DNA of 64,000 nt from Mucilaginibacter rubeus (GTDB taxonomy: Bacteria; Bacteroidota; Bacteroidia; Sphingobacteriales; Sphingobacteriaceae), in NCBI RefSeq assembly GCF_014643835.1, contig NZ_BMKD01000004.1, forward strand, positions 1 through 64,000. The letters run 5' to 3'. Below the pieces are notes generated by a model, which did not search any database, was not told the origin of the DNA, and saw only the letters and a list, made by a program, of their open reading frames with translations. Both the position numbers and the translations under genes were made by a program. Of this stretch, positions 42,469 through 50,471 are shown piece by piece. The first letter of the stretch is position 1. Each line of letters begins with the position of its first letter.

Positions 42469-42541
42469 AACTTGTTTCAGCACCCCACTTGCTAAGCGAC
42501 CTTGCATGGTCTGCCTGTTTCGTGGGGTGCTGAAACAAGTT
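42469..42541. repeat. Perfect 20-bp inverted repeat ('aacttgtttcagcaccccac')
   Basis: Arms 42469-42488 and 42522-42541 are exact reverse complements. Outer flanks TCATG and CATGA extend the pairing. It is an intergenic palindrome of a type common in Bacteroidota. Confidence 0.85.
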
Positions 42542-42560
42542 ACTCATGACAACTTAAAAC

Positions 42561-42694
42561 GGGTGTCATGCTGAGCCCGTCGAAGCATGGTGGGCAGGGC
42601 CTCTGCGCGCGAGTCTTCGACGGGCTCAGACTGACAGACCCTCTTTTGTCATTTCCCCTTCACAGGCCTCCGGATTTAAACGCTCAGGATGACA
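42561..42694. repeat. Compound 130-bp repeat, copy 1
   Basis: Contains CTGAGCCCGTCGAAG paired with CTTCGACGGGCTCAG, followed by CTGACAG..CCCTCTTTTGTCATTTC and a GGATTTAAA-CGCTCAGGATGACA tail. A direct copy at 48459-48590 keeps the same order with about one difference in ten, and the first 75 bp recur inverted at 43841-43915. Confidence 0.8.
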
Positions 42695-42704
42695 TTTTCT
42701 AAAA

Positions 42705-42750
42705 TAAAAAAGAAAAAACCTTACCCGTCCGGTAAGGTTTTTCTTTTTTT
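42705..42750 (+). terminator. Terminator between paralogs 2 and 3
   Basis: Stem AAAAACCTTACC (42714-42725) with GGTAAGGTTTTT (42731-42742), extended beyond a bulge by A and T tracts. The tract composition allows function in both directions. Confidence 0.8.
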
Positions 42751-42824
42751 TAAACTTAAAGGCAACAAAATTGTATATAGTTTAAAATTACTGCTTATAG
42801 GCATCTGCTTAAACTATATCAACA

Positions 42825-43184
42825 ATGAAAAAAGAGTTCCTGGTGATCAGTGCGTTTGTTATTATTACCGCTTTCAGTTTTATTTCGATGGCCGATATTA
42901 ACGGCAGATGGATAGGTTCGTTAGCGCTTCCGGGCGATGATCATTTTCCCTTAAGCTACACTTTTAAGGTAGACAGTGGCAAGCTTACCGGCACTGCCCA
43001 CGCGCCACAAGGGGATGTGGCTATTACCGACGGCATGATCAACGGCGATAATTTCTCTTTCAGTATTCCGGTGCCGGGAGGCAGTTCGCCCCATACGGGT
43101 AAAGTTTATCAGGATTCCATTGGTATGGACCTGGTTTACAAAGGCCAGCACCTGCATGCTACGCTGAAAAGGGACAAGTCTTGA
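42825..43184 (+). CDS. Small exported protein, tandem paralog 3
   Basis: A 119-residue protein of the same family: an N-terminal hydrophobic segment (FLVISAFVIITAFSFISMA), INGRWIGSLALPGDDHFPLS, KVDSGKLTGTAHAPQGDVAI, DGMINGDNFSFSI and HTGKVYQDSIGMDL. It is the most diverged of the three and is separated from the others by a terminator and repeats, so it has an independent transcript. Confidence 0.75.
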   Translation: MKKEFLVISAFVIITAFSFISMADINGRWIGSLALPGDDHFPLSYTFKVDSGKLTGTAHAPQGDVAITDGMINGDNFSFSIPVPGGSSPHTGKVYQDSIGMDLVYKGQHLHATLKRDKS

Positions 43185-43306
43185 GTCGAAAGTTCTAAGT
43201 CTTTAGTCTGATGCTTTTAGATTTTGAACTTTAACTCAAGACTTAAAAAAAACCGAGACTTCCGACTTAGAACTTGCGACTTAAGACTACCGACTTTTAA
43301 CTAAAG

Positions 43307-43337
43307 TTGCTTATTAAACCCACAGGGCGTACCTTTG
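43307..43337 (+). promoter_or_regulatory. Bacteroidota-type promoter directly before a start codon
   Basis: TTG at 43307-43309 and TACCTTTG at 43330-43337, 20 bp apart, match the -33/-7 pattern TTG-N19-21-TAnnTTTG. The ATG at 43342 begins five bases after the -7 element, so the transcript would be leaderless or nearly so. Confidence 0.6.
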
Positions 43338-43341
43338 CGCC

Positions 43342-43713
43342 ATGCTGCAACGTATTACAGCCTATTTACTCATCTTTTCACTGATCACGGTCAACTTCTC
43401 GCGTTTTTTTATTTTCGCGGGTTTTGAACTGAACAGGAATTACATTGCCACCAAGCTTTGCGAAAACAGGAACAAACCCTGGCTCCATTGCGATGGCAAA
43501 TGCTACTTCGCGAAAAAGATCAAACAGGCAGAGGACAAGCAGGCCAGCGACGAAAGGCAGTCGCAAAAGAGCCTCTTTCAGGAGGTTTATGTCATCAGCT
43601 CAACTGATGTTAAATTCCACTCCAGCCTGTTGCAGGTTATTTCAACCCCTTACACCCCCACCGTACCGGCCGATCGCCCGGCTACGATATTCCAGCCTCC
43701 GCAGTTAGGATAA
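43342..43713 (+). CDS. Small Cys-containing membrane protein
   Basis: A 123-residue protein with one N-terminal membrane segment (about residues 4-26) and a motif ATKLCENRNKPWLHCDGKCY with three cysteines in 13 residues, then a polar Lys/Gln/Glu helix and a Pro-rich C-terminus. Similar small proteins precede TonB-dependent receptor genes in other Bacteroidota, to my recollection. The Cys cluster suggests metal or heme contact or a disulfide. It opens the putative metal-uptake operon at 43-48 kb, though 360 bp with a repeat separate it from the receptor gene. Confidence 0.72.
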   Translation: MLQRITAYLLIFSLITVNFSRFFIFAGFELNRNYIATKLCENRNKPWLHCDGKCYFAKKIKQAEDKQASDERQSQKSLFQEVYVISSTDVKFHSSLLQVISTPYTPTVPADRPATIFQPPQLG

Positions 43714-44073
43714 TCATTTCATTTTTATTGGTTTTTGATTGATGGTGTAGGATAGCTATATCAGTTGTATAACTACAACCTTGTAATTACGTGCTAAAAA
43801 ACCATCAAAAGAAGGTTAAATGACATTGGGTGCGGAGGGATTGTCATCCTGAGCCTGTCGAAGGACGCGCGCAGAGGCCCCCCCACCATGCTTCGACGAG
43901 CTCAGCATGACACCCGTTTTTAAGTACTTCGTTCCTCGGCGTGACATACGTTTTTTGACCAATCATCGGCAAAAAGTAATGGCAGGCAGAAGCTACAATC
44001 CATTCCCATCAATCGCTCCACACCCTACCCTACCCATTTTTACACCGGGAGGCAACTCCCGTAATACTACATA
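43714..44073. other. 360-bp gap with an inverted copy of the compound repeat
   Basis: Holds the repeat listed at 43841-43915 and AT-rich flanks. The last 90 bp before the receptor gene probably carry its promoter, but no exact TAnnTTTG is present. Confidence 0.6.
43841..43915. repeat. Compound repeat, partial inverted copy
   Basis: CTGAGCCTGTCGAAG pairs with CTTCGACGAGCTCAG; the reverse complement follows the first 75 bp of 42561-42694 closely, including GCCTCTGCGCGCG. Confidence 0.75.
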
Positions 44074-46428
44074 ATGAAACGATATTTAATCCTACTTATA
44101 ACTTTTATACTCGTTAAAACCCTGGCTCACGGCCAAAACATACAGGGCACCATAACAGATGCCAATACTCACGAAGCCATCGCGGGTGCATCAATTTGTA
44201 ATGCCGATGCTAAAACCGGCGAAAAACTGGGCATGACTAACGCCAAAGGGCACTTTAGCATCAATGCACAAGACGTTAACCGGCTTAAATTTGCCATGGT
44301 TGGTTACAGCGCGCACATTATTGAAGTATCTGCCATAAAAGGCCAAAAACTTGACGTTGCCTTAGAGCCTTCAACTGTGGACCTGCAACCTGTAGTGGTA
44401 ACCGCCAGCCGCGAGGGCCAGGCCAGGCAGGACGCCCCCATCGCCATCAGTAAAATCAATTCTACCCAAATTAAGGATACCAAAGCCACTGCCCTTTATC
44501 AATTGCTGAACAAGGTTGCAGGTGTTTACATGGTGAACCTGGGTAACGAACAGCATACCATGGCTATTCGTCAGCCTATAACTTACAATGCACTTTACCT
44601 GTATATGGAAGATGGCGTACCTATCCGCCCAACAGGCATCTTCAACCATAACTCGCTGTATGAGATCAACATGTCGGGCGTTAAGGATATCGAAGTGATT
44701 AAAGGACCAGCATCATCGCTTTACGGCAGTAACTCCATTGGTGGCGCGGTTAACTTTATTACCCAGGGACCGCCTACAGGCTACGCCGGCAATGTTTCTG
44801 TTCAGGGAGATAATTACCATTACCGCCGCGTGGATGCCGATGGTGGTTTCACACAAGGCAAATTTGGTTTATACGTTGGCGGTTATATAGCCCATCAGGC
44901 AGATAGCTGGCAGGACTATTCTGATTTTGATAAGTACTCGGCCAATTTTAAAACTACCTATGATTTCAGTACCAAAACAAAGCTTACCACTTCAGCTGCC
45001 TATAATTACCTCAACACCCAAACTCCGGGTAGTTTGGACAGCGCCCGGTTTTATGACCGCAGCTATGGCTCCAACCAACGTTTCACCTATCGCAAGGTAA
45101 AATCGTTTCGTGTCGGCACCCGCCTGGATCATCAGTGGAGTGATAAGAACAGCACATTTGTAACGCTCTTCTTTCGCAATAACTCCACAGCACAATTACC
45201 AAGCTATTATATTTCCGATGTTCGCGACGTTAATGGCGTTTACAAAAGCAGCAACGGCCAGGTAAACGATCAAAAATTCAACAGCTATGGCTTACTGGCA
45301 CAGCACCGGGTTGATTTTGATTTCCTGCATTCGAGGCTGATTGGCGGTGTTTATATGGATGATAGCCCGAGTTCATATTATGCCCAATATCTTGATATCA
45401 CCAAAGATGTAGCCAACAACTACTACACCGGTTTCAGTAATACCGGCAGGTACATTGATAATTACAAGATCAAGTTGTTTAACACAGCGGCTTATGTCCA
45501 GTATGAAGTCAAGCCTACGGAAGCATTAAGAATTGTAGGCGGTTTACGTTATGACAGGGTTCATTACAATTTCGATAATGAGATCCCGGCCGGACAAACC
45601 AAGTATAAACAACAGGAAACCAACAATTTTAATATCGTTGCTCCCAAATTGGGCATCACCTATAACTTTGGCAATAACAAAGGTATTTACGCCAACTATA
45701 GCGTAGGTTTCCAACCACCAGAGACAGGTGATTTGTACAGTTCACGTCAGCTTACCCAGCTTAAACAGGCCACTTTTGATAATTACGAAGCCGGTGGCTG
45801 GTTTTCCGCTTTTAACAAAAAGCTATATTTTGAGCTGAGTGTGTTTGATTTAGAAGGCCATAACGAAATCATTAACCAACTTCTGCCGGATAACACTACC
45901 CAGAACCAAAACGCAGGCGCAACACGTCACCGGGGGGTTGAATACTCGCTTACTGTGGCCCCGGTTAAAGAGCTTACCTTCAGGTTTAGCGGTACCAATG
46001 CCAAACACACCTATGTGGAATACAGTGAAGTGACCACCAATTACACCACTGGTACCAACACGGTTACCAACTATGATGGCAAACGCATGAACAACGCGCC
46101 GGCCTGGGTTGCCAACTCCGAGCTCAGCTACAAGCCGCAATACCTGCCCGGCTTCAGGATAGCAACAGAGTGGCAGCACATCAATCAATACTACACCAAC
46201 CCTGCCAATACCAAAACCTATTCAGGTTATGATATTTACAACCTGCGCCTGGGTTATGATGTAAAAAGCAGCGTATTAAAAGGCGCGGGCATCTGGTTCA
46301 ATGTGCTTAATTTAACCAATGAGCTTTACGCTACAACAGTAACCAGCAGCCAGTACGGCGATACTTATAATGCCGCGCCGCCACGTACTTACACCCTGGG
46401 CATCAGTTATTCATTTTCAAAATATTGA
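44074..46428 (+). CDS. TonB-dependent receptor
   Basis: A 784-residue outer-membrane receptor. Signal peptide 1-20 (ending LAHGQ), carboxypeptidase-D-like domain (QGTITDANTHEAIAGASI, to about 95), plug domain (VVVTASREGQARQDAPIAIS ... VIKGPASSLYGSNSIGGAVN, about 105-235), then a 22-strand-type barrel ending in the C-terminal aromatic YSFSKY. The linear plug motif IEVIKGPASSLYG is that of siderophore and cobalamin receptors rather than SusC. With PepSY and metal-binding genes following at 3-bp spacings, metal-chelate uptake is the best guess. Confidence 0.9.
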   Translation: MKRYLILLITFILVKTLAHGQNIQGTITDANTHEAIAGASICNADAKTGEKLGMTNAKGHFSINAQDVNRLKFAMVGYSAHIIEVSAIKGQKLDVALEPSTVDLQPVVVTASREGQARQDAPIAISKINSTQIKDTKATALYQLLNKVAGVYMVNLGNEQHTMAIRQPITYNALYLYMEDGVPIRPTGIFNHNSLYEINMSGVKDIEVIKGPASSLYGSNSIGGAVNFITQGPPTGYAGNVSVQGDNYHYRRVDADGGFTQGKFGLYVGGYIAHQADSWQDYSDFDKYSANFKTTYDFSTKTKLTTSAAYNYLNTQTPGSLDSARFYDRSYGSNQRFTYRKVKSFRVGTRLDHQWSDKNSTFVTLFFRNNSTAQLPSYYISDVRDVNGVYKSSNGQVNDQKFNSYGLLAQHRVDFDFLHSRLIGGVYMDDSPSSYYAQYLDITKDVANNYYTGFSNTGRYIDNYKIKLFNTAAYVQYEVKPTEALRIVGGLRYDRVHYNFDNEIPAGQTKYKQQETNNFNIVAPKLGITYNFGNNKGIYANYSVGFQPPETGDLYSSRQLTQLKQATFDNYEAGGWFSAFNKKLYFELSVFDLEGHNEIINQLLPDNTTQNQNAGATRHRGVEYSLTVAPVKELTFRFSGTNAKHTYVEYSEVTTNYTTGTNTVTNYDGKRMNNAPAWVANSELSYKPQYLPGFRIATEWQHINQYYTNPANTKTYSGYDIYNLRLGYDVKSSVLKGAGIWFNVLNLTNELYATTVTSSQYGDTYNAAPPRTYTLGISYSFSKY

Positions 46429-46431
46429 TCA

Positions 46432-47880
46432 ATGGCATCTGCAACAGTAAAAAGCAATTTTTATAAATGGCACCGGGTGCTGGGTTTAACGGCCCTCATC
46501 CCGGTGATCTTCTGGACATTGAGCGGTCTTTCACACCCGTTCATGTCAAACTGGTTCCGGCCGTCAATAGCCGAAGAGGTATTCAAGCCTTTATTACAAA
46601 GCCGGATGAAACCGGTGCTCAGCATTCAGCAGGTATTGGATAAAAATAACATTTCCGTTATCAGGAACTTCGGACTGGTTAATTTCAATCACAACACTTA
46701 TTACCAGGTGCTGGATAAAGATAGCGTGTACAATTACTACTCAGCCAATGATGGGGTATTGTTAAAAAATGGGGATAAGCTATATGCCACTTATCTTGCC
46801 CGCTATTTTACGCAGGATTCGACATCTAACATTAAAAAGATCGATCTGCAAACAACGTTTGATGGGCAATACCAGCCCATCAATCACCTTTTGCCTGTTT
46901 GGAAGATTAGCTTTGACCGTCCCGATGGCATGAATATTTATATTGAAACCAGTCAGAGCCGCATGGGGACATTTAATAACAATATCCGCAAAGCTTTCCT
47001 TTGGCTGTTTGAACAGTTCCATACCTGGCAGTTTTTGGCTGATATCGGCGGCGATACTTTCCGTAATGTAATATTACTCATCATCATGACGGTAATGCTG
47101 TTAGCCCTTATCAGCGGCTTAGCCGTTTATGGTTTAATGTGGAAGAAGTTTAAATTCGTAACTCAAAAGCGAAAAGAAAATGGCGGTGAGGACAAGCGCA
47201 TCGTTCATCGTTATCACCGGCAGATAGGGCTTATTGTTTCGTTTGTGATGTTTACTTTTGTGATCAGCGGGGCTTTTCACCTTGCCGTAAAACTGCACAA
47301 TACCGAAACACCAAAGCCTGATTATGGGCAGGTGATCAACAGGAAACAGTTGGCTATCTCCAACCTTCAGCTTCCTGTTGCCGATAGTATCATCAAGAGG
47401 ATAGCCGTGGTCAGCTTTAATGGCAACAGCTATTACCAGGTAACTGATAATAAAAAGCAGATCTCCTACTTCAACACCTTAACCGGCAAAGAACAAATTA
47501 ATGGAGATGAGAATTATGCCCGTTTTTTAAGTAACTATTACCATACCAACCTTGATGCTGATAAATTTTATGGCAGGGTAAAAGTTAACCAGGTAAAGCA
47601 GTTTGATAACGAGTACGGTTTCATTAACAAACGCCTGCCGGTTGAAAGGGTAAATTATGCCGACGGCAGCAATTGGTACATTGAAACTACCTCATCAAAA
47701 CTGGCTGCAAAAGTTGCAGGAATTGACAGAGCCGAAGGGCTTTCTTTTATATTTTTACACAAGTATTTCGGCATGACCTGGGCGGGTAAGGATATCCGCG
47801 ATATAGTGAGTATGCTGGCCGCCTTAGGTGTGCTGGTAGTATCGTTATTCGGGTTGGCCTCATTCATCAAAAACAAATAA
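46432..47880 (+). CDS. PepSY-domain membrane protein
   Basis: A 482-residue protein with four predicted membrane helices (about 15-35, 200-225, 265-290 and 455-478) and two PepSY-like repeats: SIQQVLDKNNISVIRNFGLVN with YYQVLDKDSVYNYYSANDG, and IIKRIAVVSFNGNSYYQV. This is the PepSY-associated TM family. In siderophore loci such proteins are proposed to reduce ferric complexes or to anchor periplasmic factors. It starts 3 bp after the receptor stop and ends 3 bp before the lipoprotein gene. Confidence 0.87.
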   Translation: MASATVKSNFYKWHRVLGLTALIPVIFWTLSGLSHPFMSNWFRPSIAEEVFKPLLQSRMKPVLSIQQVLDKNNISVIRNFGLVNFNHNTYYQVLDKDSVYNYYSANDGVLLKNGDKLYATYLARYFTQDSTSNIKKIDLQTTFDGQYQPINHLLPVWKISFDRPDGMNIYIETSQSRMGTFNNNIRKAFLWLFEQFHTWQFLADIGGDTFRNVILLIIMTVMLLALISGLAVYGLMWKKFKFVTQKRKENGGEDKRIVHRYHRQIGLIVSFVMFTFVISGAFHLAVKLHNTETPKPDYGQVINRKQLAISNLQLPVADSIIKRIAVVSFNGNSYYQVTDNKKQISYFNTLTGKEQINGDENYARFLSNYYHTNLDADKFYGRVKVNQVKQFDNEYGFINKRLPVERVNYADGSNWYIETTSSKLAAKVAGIDRAEGLSFIFLHKYFGMTWAGKDIRDIVSMLAALGVLVVSLFGLASFIKNK

Positions 47881-47883
47881 TCA

Positions 47884-48105
47884 ATGAAAAAAAGCTTTAT
47901 CATTTTAGCCTTAGCCGGCCTTACCCTTGGCGCCTGCAACAGTGCGGTTAAAAGCAACGGCAAAACCGACAGTACCTCAACCGTAAAGAAAAAAGGCAAA
48001 TACACCTGCACCATGCACCCCGATCTTACCTTTGATAAACCCGGCACCTGCCCTAAATGCGGTATGGCCCTGGTTGAAAGAGATACTACGGAGGATAAGA
48101 AATAA
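47884..48105 (+). CDS. Heavy-metal-binding-domain lipoprotein
   Basis: A 73-residue lipoprotein. Lipobox TLGAC gives C18, and after a Lys/Ser/Thr linker comes the HMBD signature YTCTMHPDL with PGTCPKCGMALV, in which the Cys, Met, His and CxxC bind soft metals such as copper. It is common next to heavy-metal efflux or uptake genes. Its place after PepSY and receptor genes argues for a metal-handling operon. The Cys pair is intact. Confidence 0.88.
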   Translation: MKKSFIILALAGLTLGACNSAVKSNGKTDSTSTVKKKGKYTCTMHPDLTFDKPGTCPKCGMALVERDTTEDKK

Positions 48106-48213
48106 TCGTTTTATAATTCTGTCTCCGCCCCTTCATTACAAGGAAACACCGGGGAAACCCGGAAAAAAAATGGGTAATGATGTATAAAACACATTTTACA
48201 GACGGTGCGGGGG

Positions 48214-48298
48214 GGCGTTAGTGATAGGAGCGGATACCGGCCTTGTGGCTAATGCCTGTGCAGTATGAGCGTATAGCACGGGCCGCAGGCAACGCCCA
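48214..48298. repeat. 85-bp repeat, inverted copy of 7006-7090
   Basis: One base differs from the reverse complement of 7006-7090. Within it, GGGCGTT at one end and AACGCCC at the other give short terminal inverted repeats. Confidence 0.85.
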
Positions 48299-48351
48299 TA
48301 TTTATAATATCGATCAAAAAAATATATTTAATAACCAACAACTTACAATCA

Positions 48352-48447
48352 CGTCATTATAAGATAACGAAGCAATCCCCAGGTAGCAGAGCGGCTATGC
48401 ACATCCGCCCTGTAAAGTCGGGGATTGCTTCGTTCCTACCCATGACG
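48352..48447. repeat. Palindrome of the 'gaagcaatcccc' family
   Basis: AACGAAGCAATCCCC (48366-48380) and GGGGATTGCTTCGTT (48420-48434) are exact reverse complements, and CGTCATTA at 48352 faces CATGACG near 48447. It is a relative of the 38981-39061 unit. Confidence 0.8.
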
Positions 48448-48458
48448 ACTTAAAAAAG

Positions 48459-48590
48459 GGGTGTCATACTGAGCCCGTCGAAGTATGGCGGGCAGGGCCT
48501 CTGCGCACGAGTCTTCGACAAGCTCAGACTGACAGGCCCTCTTTTGTCATTTCACCTTCAAAGGCCTTCGGATTTAACACTCAGACTGAC
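48459..48590. repeat. Compound 130-bp repeat, copy 2
   Basis: Direct relative of 42561-42694 with the same module order; the first palindrome is CTGAGCCCGTCGAAG with CTTCGACAAGCTCAG, less perfect than in copy 1. Confidence 0.78.
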
Positions 48591-48785
48591 AAGTCCCTCT
48601 TTGTCATCTAACCTTCAGAGTCCATGGATTTAATCATTCGCAATGACGCTTTTTTTGTTTCGCTATCTTGCACACACTGAAAACATGCTCAATTTCTATC
48701 CGTAACAATTACCTCTTCCACCCGTCTCATACTTACAAACAATACAACTTATATCCTGTTATACCCCCTGTTACAAATAAATCAC

Positions 48786-48793
48786 TAATTTTG
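48786..48793 (+). promoter_or_regulatory. TAnnTTTG -7 element next to a start codon
   Basis: TAATTTTG matches the -7 consensus and ends seven bases before the ATG at 48800. Either the transcript is leaderless or translation begins at the next in-frame ATG (48824), giving a 24-nt leader. A good -33 TTG is missing. Confidence 0.45.
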
Positions 48794-48799
48794 GCGCTG

Positions 48800-49093
48800 A
48801 TGAAAAAGGTGGAAGTATTAAAAATGATTGACCTGGTTGAAGAGATCAAGAAACTTGATGATCTCATACAACAAAGCCGTAAGAAAAAAACTTCTGACTT
48901 TGTGATCAACCAGTATGAGGCAAAAAAACTTAAGCTCATTGGTTCAACCATCACTGAACTGGCTTCCGCTCCCATTCAATCCATCGAAAGCTACCAGCTT
49001 ATTCAAAAGATCCTGAATAAGTATTACCCCAACATTTCTGAAGACGCTCTGCTTAATGACGATGACATCAGCAAAATAGCAACCGCTATTTAA
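48800..49093 (+). CDS. Small helical protein, unknown
   Basis: A 97-residue cytosolic protein; the ATG at 48800 gives MKKVEVLKMIDLVEEIKKL, and an in-frame upstream extension to 48668 is low-complexity and unlikely. It is rich in Lys, Leu, Ile and Glu with predicted helices (EEIKKLDDLIQQSRKKKTSD, VINQYEAKKLKLIGS, QLIQKILNKYY) and ends with LNDDDISKIATAI. No family is recognised. It converges on the DUF3179 gene with only 13 bp between the stop codons. Confidence 0.6.
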   Translation: MKKVEVLKMIDLVEEIKKLDDLIQQSRKKKTSDFVINQYEAKKLKLIGSTITELASAPIQSIESYQLIQKILNKYYPNISEDALLNDDDISKIATAI

Positions 49094-49106
49094 TTAAAGC
49101 CGCTTG

Positions 49107-50345
49107 TTAAAAAGGCGGGTAAATGGATGCCGTTTGCTCCAGCGATTCATCGCCTTTCCAAAACACGGTACCGGGATGAAAATGTTTCCATGAGTGCCAG
49201 TATTCCTGGTAGGCCTGAATTTTAGCAAGGCGCTGCCCTTTTTGCGTACCGGTTAAGCATAGGCCGTCCCAATCCCAAACCGAAGCGGTTTCCTCGTCTG
49301 TAAGCATACCTTTATCATCCAGTTTAAAGTGCAGGGTTTTACCGCTTACTGATGTATTCCAGGCATGATAGCTGAGGCTATCTTTTTCAATGCCAATAAG
49401 CAGTGAACTTTTGTTCAACTCATCATTCAGCAGACGTTTGGCGTACATGTGGCGCCAGTCATAAGCTTTGGCTTTGCCGTTTATGATCACACCAATTACC
49501 CAGCTTTTACGCATCAGGGAGTCTTTGTTTTTTATAGTGCTGTCACGATCGATAGCTTGCACACGGTCGTAGTTTTTCAGGTCGGCATAATCTGCGGTGT
49601 ATAGCCTGTCGGGTTGTAAAATGAGTGTTTCGGGATGTTTCTGTAACCAGGCCGCGAGGGTTAATTGTTCATAAGGCAGCTCGGTTAATTGTTTTCCTTT
49701 CAGCTCCCCAACAGCCGCGTTACCGGTAGCCTGGTACCACCAGGTTTTAGTGTTTTCATCTTCAATTATGGCATTATAGTGCCTTGCCCCCACCAGCCTG
49801 AAGTTTTGCCTTACACCGTTTATAACCGGACTGTAAACCCTGCCTGTACGGCACATGGTGCAATAGGTAACCAAAACAGGTTTATTGCCTACATCGTCCT
49901 GCAGTTTATGATGATAGCCCAGGTAGATGAGCGGATAAGCTTTGGCGACACCGTTGTTTACAACACCTACTACCAGGTAGCTTAACGGCACCCTGTTTTT
50001 TAATCCATTGGCAAAAACAGCTTTTGTGGTTTCTTTAAACATGGTTTCGGCCTTATACATATAATCGGTTATGTAAAAGCTGCCTATACAAAGTACAAAA
50101 ACAGCGGCTTTAACAGCCTTTTGTTTAAAGGTATTTTTAGCGTAGAATTTAAATAAGTACCAAACAATGAATAGCAAGCCAATCAAACGCAGCGGCATGA
50201 TCACCTTTTCGAGATAGTAACACAGGGTTATGGCATTCAGATCCTGGCTGCCCGGAAATGGCATGAGCAGGTAAGCATGAATAAGGCCGGGTACCACCAG
50301 TAAAATGATACCTATCCAGAATATTTTAGCACTGTTCCATCTCAT
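49107..50345 (-). CDS. DUF3179 membrane protein
   Basis: A 412-residue protein with three or four membrane helices in the first 110 residues and a soluble DUF3179 domain. PLIYLGYHHKLQDDVGNKPV and TYCTMCRTGRVYSP, with C162 and C165, are family hallmarks; the CxxC may bind metal or form a redox disulfide. Later landmarks are TKTWWYQATGNAAVG and SWKHFHPGTVFW. The function is unknown. The neighbouring acetolactate decarboxylase gene lies 126 bp upstream on the same strand. Confidence 0.83.
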   Translation of the reverse strand: MRWNSAKIFWIGIILLVVPGLIHAYLLMPFPGSQDLNAITLCYYLEKVIMPLRLIGLLFIVWYLFKFYAKNTFKQKAVKAAVFVLCIGSFYITDYMYKAETMFKETTKAVFANGLKNRVPLSYLVVGVVNNGVAKAYPLIYLGYHHKLQDDVGNKPVLVTYCTMCRTGRVYSPVINGVRQNFRLVGARHYNAIIEDENTKTWWYQATGNAAVGELKGKQLTELPYEQLTLAAWLQKHPETLILQPDRLYTADYADLKNYDRVQAIDRDSTIKNKDSLMRKSWVIGVIINGKAKAYDWRHMYAKRLLNDELNKSSLLIGIEKDSLSYHAWNTSVSGKTLHFKLDDKGMLTDEETASVWDWDGLCLTGTQKGQRLAKIQAYQEYWHSWKHFHPGTVFWKGDESLEQTASIYPPF

Positions 50346-50471
50346 GCTTATTCAATAAATCCTCAGCATTGGGCTGTTACCTCAATAAGTTTATAATTGG
50401 TTTATAATTTCCTAATTTATAAAAATTTACATATTACAAAAAATTATCGTCCAAATAAAAACGATCAGTCA

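Larger units (their letters stand above)
42445..42824. other. 380-bp gap between paralogs 2 and 3, filled by repeats and a terminator
   Basis: From left: inverted repeat 42469-42541, compound repeat 42561-42694, terminator 42705-42750, then 70 bp of AT-rich leader for the next gene. Confidence 0.7.
48106..48799. other. 694-bp gene-free region made of repeats
   Basis: From left: an inverted copy of the 85-bp repeat (48214-48298), a palindrome (48352-48447), compound repeat copy 2 (48459-48590), a related tail with a second CTGACAAGTCCCTCTTTGTCATCT unit, and the promoter at 48786. No gene is seen. Confidence 0.7.

Noticed and set aside
44074-48105. Polysaccharide utilisation locus with SusC
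   Set aside because: The receptor plug motif is of the metal-chelate or vitamin type and no SusD gene follows; neighbours are PepSY and metal-binding proteins.
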